Origin: DATLFA01 sp039934635
GTDB lineage: Bacteria; Actinomycetota; Acidimicrobiia; Acidimicrobiales; WLNW01
Direction of reading: 5' to 3'
Length of the DNA: 64,000 nt
NCBI GenBank assembly: GCA_039934635.1
Contig: JBDTLT010000002.1
Coordinates: 50,591-114,590 of the forward strand
Positions 60,222 to 64,000 of this stretch are shown in pieces; within the stretch, counting starts at the first letter, position 1; the number at the start of each line of letters is the position of its first letter. A model generated the notes under the pieces. The model made no database searches, had not been told where the DNA came from, and saw only the letters and a list, made by a program, of their open reading frames with translations. The position numbers and the translations under genes were made by a program.

Positions 60222-60227
60222 AGGGTA
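60222..60227 (-). promoter_or_regulatory. Candidate -10 box (TACCCT) for the P-type ATPase
   Basis: TACCCT on the minus strand, eight bases before ATG 60213, in the 19-base gap after the Nudix gene. It gives the ATPase a leaderless promoter independent of the upstream operon. Confidence 0.5.
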
Positions 60228-60232
60228 GTGGT

Positions 60233-60964
60233 TCACCACGGCAAACCACTGTCATCCAGGTACCAGCCCTGCTCGCCGGTGATGACCCGGTGCCTCGGCC
60301 CGACGGTGTCCAGGTCCTTCGTGGCATAACCCGCATCGGGGTGCCAGAGGAACGTCATCGAAGCCTCGATGCGGATCACCTGCGTCTCGTAGAAGCGCGG
60401 CTCACGCCCTCGATACGCCGCGAGCGCGTCGTCGACCGACGCGGCGCGCGCGAGGTAGGTCAGGGTGACGAACGTCGGCGGCGCGAGTTGGATCTCCTTG
60501 GCGCGATGACGGGCCAAAGCGTCGGCCGGTCGCAACCACGCATGGTCCGAGATCTCGAAGGGGTCGATTTCGACATCTTCGTGCAGGGCGCGGCAGGCGA
60601 AGAAGAACGTTGCGAACCGAAACTTGGCGCCTTGTGGCGGCGCCCAATGGGCAAACCACACGAGCGAGTCGACATCGATCGTCTGGGTCGCTTCTTCGGC
60701 CGACTCGCGTACGGCCGCCGCGCGCGCGGCCGCCAGCAGGTCGACGTCGCCTTCGCCGTGATCATCAGGGTCGATCTTGCCGCCGGGGAACACCCACAAT
60801 CCGCCGGCGAACGCGGCCTCGGCGCCGCGGCGCAACATGAGCACTTCGAGTTCACCGGCGTGGTCGCGAAGGATCACCACGGTTGCCGCCGTGGTCACCG
60901 GTGACCCCGCTCGGTGTTGTTCGGCGACCCACTCATGATACGACGGGTCGAGATGTTGGTTCAT
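60233..60964 (-). CDS. Nudix hydrolase (NUDT19-like)
   Basis: 243-aa Nudix protein. VVILRDHAGELEVLMLRRG, FAGGLWVFPGGKIDPDD, then AAVRESAEEATQ, the REUXEE core of the Nudix box with an insertion between the GG and RE halves. That long insertion is typical of NUDT7/19-like CoA-related hydrolases. Coupled to the CoA transferase (ATGA at 60961-60964), which supports an acyl-CoA or CoA substrate, by inference. Confidence 0.85.
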   Translation of the reverse strand: MNQHLDPSYHEWVAEQHRAGSPVTTAATVVILRDHAGELEVLMLRRGAEAAFAGGLWVFPGGKIDPDDHGEGDVDLLAAARAAAVRESAEEATQTIDVDSLVWFAHWAPPQGAKFRFATFFFACRALHEDVEIDPFEISDHAWLRPADALARHRAKEIQLAPPTFVTLTYLARAASVDDALAAYRGREPRFYETQVIRIEASMTFLWHPDAGYATKDLDTVGPRHRVITGEQGWYLDDSGLPW

Positions 60965-62148
60965 GCGACGACCTTGTCCGCGCGCAGCGCAGTGATGCGG
61001 GCGTCATCGAGCCCGAGCTCACGCAACACTTCGTCGGTGTGTTGGCCGAGCGTCGGCGCGTGCGGACCGTGTTGCGCCGGTGTGCCGCTGAAGACCGCGG
61101 GTGTACGCGTCTGCTGCACGCGCCCCAGCGCGGGATGCATCGTTTCGCTCAGCAGATCGTTGGCTCGTACCTGCGGATCGTGCGGTAGTTGCTGCACCGT
61201 TACGGCGACCCCGCACGGGACGTCGTTGGCCTCCATGCGCTGCATGGCGTCGGCGAGCAGGGTCGTCGCGGCCTCGGCCTTGACCTTGCGCAACGCGTCG
61301 GTGAGCTTGTGCTGGTTGCGCATGCGGTCGCCGATCGTCGCGAGGTCGGGGTCACTGCTGTCGACGGCGAACGCGCGGCACAAGCCGTGGAACTCGGAGT
61401 CGGCCAGCGGGGTGGCCGTCGCGAACCCATCGGCCAACCGCGTGAGCGACATCGTGCCTGCGGCGGACGAGGGACGCCCGCTGGTGTTGTCGAGCAACGT
61501 CTCGTTGCCCGCGCAATCCACCCACACGAAGGCGATCGCCGCATCGAGCATCGCAAGGCGTATGTGCTGCCCGCCGCGGCCGCGCTCACGGGCGAAGAGC
61601 GCGGCGCTGATCGCCTGGGCGGCCGTGAGCGATGTGATCTTGTCGGCCGCCAGTTGGCGGAGGAACTGCGGCTCGCCGGTCGTCGGATCGGCCTGCGTAT
61701 AGGTCAACCCGGACTGCGCCTGCACGACATTGTCATAGACGCGCTTGTGCGCGAGCGGACCGGTGTCGCCAAAGCCACTGATGGATGCGTAGATGATGTC
61801 GGAGCGCAACGCGCGCAGGTCGTCGTAGCCGATGCCCATCCGCTCGGCGACACCCGGACGGAAGTTCTGCACGAACACGTCCGCGTCGCGGCACATATCG
61901 CGCAGCACGTCGACGGCGCGTGCGTCGCGTAGGTCGAGCACGACGCTGCGCTTGCCCCGGTTGGCGATCTGGAACATCGCGGAGATGCCGTTGTGGGCCA
62001 CGCCGACGAAGCGGGCGATGTCGCCGATGCCCGGTTGCTCGATCTTGATCACTTCCGCACCTTGGTCGGCGAGGATGCCGACGGCGAGTGGCCCGGAGAT
62101 CGCGACCGACAGATCGACGATCTTTATGCCCGCGAGAGGTCCGGTCAT
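60961..62148 (-). CDS. Family III CoA transferase (CaiB/BaiF)
   Basis: 395-aa CoA transferase. GIKIVDLSVAISGPLAVGILADQGAEVIK is typical, NRGKRSVVLDLR follows, Asp139 in VYDNVVQAQSG is the expected catalytic Asp, and GQHTDEVLRELGL ends the protein. Moves CoA between carboxylic acids. Placed between an SDR (stop three bases upstream) and the Nudix gene in one coupled operon. Different subgroup from the Mct-like protein at 46472. Confidence 0.92.
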   Translation of the reverse strand: MTGPLAGIKIVDLSVAISGPLAVGILADQGAEVIKIEQPGIGDIARFVGVAHNGISAMFQIANRGKRSVVLDLRDARAVDVLRDMCRDADVFVQNFRPGVAERMGIGYDDLRALRSDIIYASISGFGDTGPLAHKRVYDNVVQAQSGLTYTQADPTTGEPQFLRQLAADKITSLTAAQAISAALFARERGRGGQHIRLAMLDAAIAFVWVDCAGNETLLDNTSGRPSSAAGTMSLTRLADGFATATPLADSEFHGLCRAFAVDSSDPDLATIGDRMRNQHKLTDALRKVKAEAATTLLADAMQRMEANDVPCGVAVTVQQLPHDPQVRANDLLSETMHPALGRVQQTRTPAVFSGTPAQHGPHAPTLGQHTDEVLRELGLDDARITALRADKVVA

Positions 62149-62151
62149 CCG

Positions 62152-63000
62152 CTACGCCCGGCCGAGTGGACCGAGGCCCATCCGCGCTCGTAGCTCGTCG
62201 CTATTGACGAAGATGGGCTCGTTGTCCTCACCGAGATGCGCCCATTTCCACGACATGCCGCCGTCGACCGGGATCAGTTGCCCGTTGACGTAGCTCGAGA
62301 GATCGGATACGAGGAAGAGCGCGACGGAAGCGATCTCCAAAGGTTCGCCGCGGCGATGCAGCGGGATCGCGACGCGATCGCGGCGATCGGGTGGCACCGG
62401 CTTGGCTCGCGGCGTGTTGATCGTGCCCGGGGCGATGACGTTGGCCCGAATGCCGTGTTGCCCCCATTCGACGGCCATCGTGCGGGTGAGCGCGACGACG
62501 CCGGCCTTCGATGCGCCATACGCGACGTGATACGGCGCGCCGGTGAGCCCGCTGGTCGACGCGACGTTGACGATCGAGCCGCCGCCGCCTTCGATCATCA
62601 CCTTGGCGACCGCTTGACCGAGGAACATCACGTAGTCGACGTTGATCGTGAACACGGTGCGCCATTGCTCGCGGGTGTACTCGAGTGAGGGCGCCCATCC
62701 GCCGAGCGCGGTGCCGCCGATGACATTGACAAGGCCATCGATGCGACCGCACTCGCGCCGCGCCGTCTCGATGATCGAGGCGATGCCCTCGTCGGTGGTG
62801 ACGTCGGCCGAGATGCCGATAAGGGGCTGCCCGGCAAACTCGGCGGTGACCGCGTCGAGTGCGTCCTTGTCGCGGTCGATGCCGATGACGGTCGCCCCCG
62901 CCTCGAGCATCGCCTGCACCGACCGGGTGCCGATGCCACCGCCGCCGGCACCCGCCACGATCACGCAGCGACCATCCAGCCGCAGTCTTTCGACGATCAT
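62152..63000 (-). CDS. SDR-family oxidoreductase
   Basis: 282-aa SDR. AGAGGGGIGT cofactor loop (Ala for Thr at the start), VIGIDRDKD with Asp after strand 2 (NAD type), active site NVASTSG and YGASK. C-terminal extension of about 30 residues after PVDGG. ATG 63000 is used with GGGG upstream; TTG 63003 just before it is less likely. First gene of the SDR-CoA transferase-Nudix operon, divergent from the last SDR. Confidence 0.9.
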   Translation of the reverse strand: MIVERLRLDGRCVIVAGAGGGGIGTRSVQAMLEAGATVIGIDRDKDALDAVTAEFAGQPLIGISADVTTDEGIASIIETARRECGRIDGLVNVIGGTALGGWAPSLEYTREQWRTVFTINVDYVMFLGQAVAKVMIEGGGGSIVNVASTSGLTGAPYHVAYGASKAGVVALTRTMAVEWGQHGIRANVIAPGTINTPRAKPVPPDRRDRVAIPLHRRGEPLEIASVALFLVSDLSSYVNGQLIPVDGGMSWKWAHLGEDNEPIFVNSDELRARMGLGPLGRA

Positions 63001-63060
63001 CAACTAGCCCCCTTGGTGCGTTCGGGGCAGATTGTAGGGACACGAGGCGAGGGGAATGTG

Positions 63061-63900
63061 GTGGCGGTCAGCGATCTCAGGGGCAAGACGGCAGTGGTGA
63101 CGGGTGCGGCCAGCGGCATCGGCTTGGCCATGACCGAGCAATTCGTCGGTGCGGGGGCCAAGGTCGTGATGGCCGACGTCGAAGAAGCGGCGCTCGTGCG
63201 GGAGGCCACCCGCCTGCAGCACGCGGGGGCCGACGTGCTGGCGGTGCTGACCAACGTGGCCGACCCCGCGCAGGTCCAAAACTTGCGGGACCAGGCGCTC
63301 GCGCAATACGGAGCGGTCCACGTGGTGTGCAACAACGCCGGCGTCGCGCCGGCGGGGCCGATGTTGACCACCACTGCCGCCGACTGGCGCTGGATCGTCG
63401 ACGTCAACGTGCTCGGCGTGGCGTATGGCGTCGTCACGTTCGGCCCGCTACTGGTCGAGCAAGGGGAGGGCCACATCGTCAACACCGCGTCCGAGGCCGG
63501 TCTGGTGACCACCCCGACGCTCGGCATGTACTGCGCGACCAAGCACGCAGTGGTCGGTCTGTCCGAGTCGCTCTATCACGAGCTGACGCCGCAGGGCATC
63601 GGCGTGTCGTGCCTGTGCCCCAATCTGGTGAAGACGAGCATCTTCCACTCGGAGCGCAATCGTCCGCACGGTGCCGATCTCACGGCGCAGGAGCACGCGG
63701 TCATCAGCCCGCTGCGCGAGAGCATCGACGCGATGGGCATTGCGCCGTCACAGGTCGCCACCGATGTGCTCGACGCGGTGCGGTCGGGCAAGTTCTGGAT
63801 CTTCACCCATCCCGTGACCAAGCCGGTCGCGCTGTCGCGCTTCGACGACATCCAAGCCGACCGCAATCCGACCAACGCCTACGACCGCTTGACCCGCTGA
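63061..63900 (+). CDS. SDR-family oxidoreductase
   Basis: 279-aa classical SDR. TGAASGIGLA, VVMADVEE, CNNAG, Ser in NTASEAG, and YCATK. After strand 6 it has VSCLCPNLVKTSIF and a longer C-terminal substrate region without VDGG, resembling the actinobacterial SDRs that act on bulky alcohols. GTG 63061 has GAGGGGA at good spacing; GTG 63058 is equally in frame. Substrate unknown. Confidence 0.9.
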   Translation: MAVSDLRGKTAVVTGAASGIGLAMTEQFVGAGAKVVMADVEEAALVREATRLQHAGADVLAVLTNVADPAQVQNLRDQALAQYGAVHVVCNNAGVAPAGPMLTTTAADWRWIVDVNVLGVAYGVVTFGPLLVEQGEGHIVNTASEAGLVTTPTLGMYCATKHAVVGLSESLYHELTPQGIGVSCLCPNLVKTSIFHSERNRPHGADLTAQEHAVISPLRESIDAMGIAPSQVATDVLDAVRSGKFWIFTHPVTKPVALSRFDDIQADRNPTNAYDRLTR

Positions 63901-63910
63901 CGCCTCCTCT

Positions 63911-63992
63911 ACCCCCGAACTCGAACTACCCTCGAACTCGAACTAACCCCCGAACTCGAACTACCCCCGAACTCGAACTACCCCCGAACTCG
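63911..63992. repeat. 17-bp tandem repeat, five copies
   Basis: ACCCCCGAACTCGAACT repeated at 63911, 63928, 63945 (18 bp), 63963 and 63980 (partial), with one or two changes. It starts 11 bases after the SDR stop and ends eight bases from the window edge. No spacers of the kind seen in CRISPR. Confidence 0.9.
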
Positions 63993-64000
63993 CTGTCAAA

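Noticed and set aside
63911..63992. Possible CRISPR array
   Set aside because: The units are contiguous without unique spacers and only 17 bp long; no cas gene is near.

Overview
The window is 64 kb of high-G+C chromosomal DNA, densely coding on both strands, with no rRNA, tRNA, CRISPR array or intact transposon that I can see. A WhiB-type iron-sulfur protein, four LLM-class (F420/flavin) oxidoreductases, a Ddn-like F420-dependent reductase, an SARP/AfsR-type regulator, a CtpE-like P-type ATPase and an MT0933/Rv0909-like small protein point to Actinomycetota. The abundance of short-chain dehydrogenases (eight), PF04909 amidohydrolases, CaiB-type CoA transferases and P450s, plus a DUF1800/DUF1501 pair with a repeat typical of environmental actinobacteria, suggests an Acidimicrobiia-like organism (inference).

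Layout. 0-2 kb: an ABC-2 export operon whose last visible gene, an ATPase with a poly-proline N-terminus, runs off the left edge. 2.1-2.5 kb: a decayed MFS transporter. 2.5-10.5 kb: ilvD, a NadD-like nucleotidyltransferase, a Ddn-like reductase, a P450, an aldo/keto reductase, an amidohydrolase and argG. 10.6-14.4 kb: the DUF1800-DUF1501 operon; the second protein carries a Tat signal and three repeats. 14.4-19.6 kb: an atypical SDR, a fatty acid desaturase, a cold-shock protein, a CbxX-like AAA ATPase and an LLM oxidoreductase. 19.6-24.8 kb: two tandem DHA2 efflux pumps plus a sulfurtransferase, divergent from a MarR regulator with a clear operator palindrome, then a Uma2-family protein. 24.8-29.1 kb: amidohydrolase, a third DHA2 transporter, LLM oxidoreductase, SDR. 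29.1-33 kb: a thiamine ABC transporter (thiBPQ order) under a TPP riboswitch. 33-37.5 kb: amidohydrolase, HerA/DUF87-type ATPase, an MT0933-like small protein and a non-coding stretch rich in palindromes.

37.5-46.4 kb is a long run on the minus strand: cupin, a small secreted or membrane protein with a duplicated CX7C motif, a 967-aa SARP/NB-ARC regulator, LLM oxidoreductase, SDR, D-aminoacylase-like hydrolase and thiolase. 46.4-52.4 kb: a 2-methylfumaryl-CoA isomerase (Mct)-like CoA transferase, a P450, a mesaconyl-CoA hydratase (Mch)-like double hot-dog protein, SDR and acyl-CoA synthetase. 52.5-56.2 kb: whiB facing a tightly coupled operon of enoyl-CoA hydratase, a catalytically degenerate SDR, a normal SDR and an LLM oxidoreductase. 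56.2-64 kb: thiolase-like protein, CtpE-like ATPase, Nudix hydrolase, CaiB-type CoA transferase and two SDRs; a 17-bp tandem repeat lies at the right edge.

The right half is mostly activation and degradation of acyl-CoAs (CoA ligase, hydratases, SDRs, thiolases, CoA transferases, P450s); the substrates cannot be read from sequence. A recurring regulatory feature is a TANNNT -10 box 6-9 nt before the start codon of many genes, consistent with leaderless transcripts.
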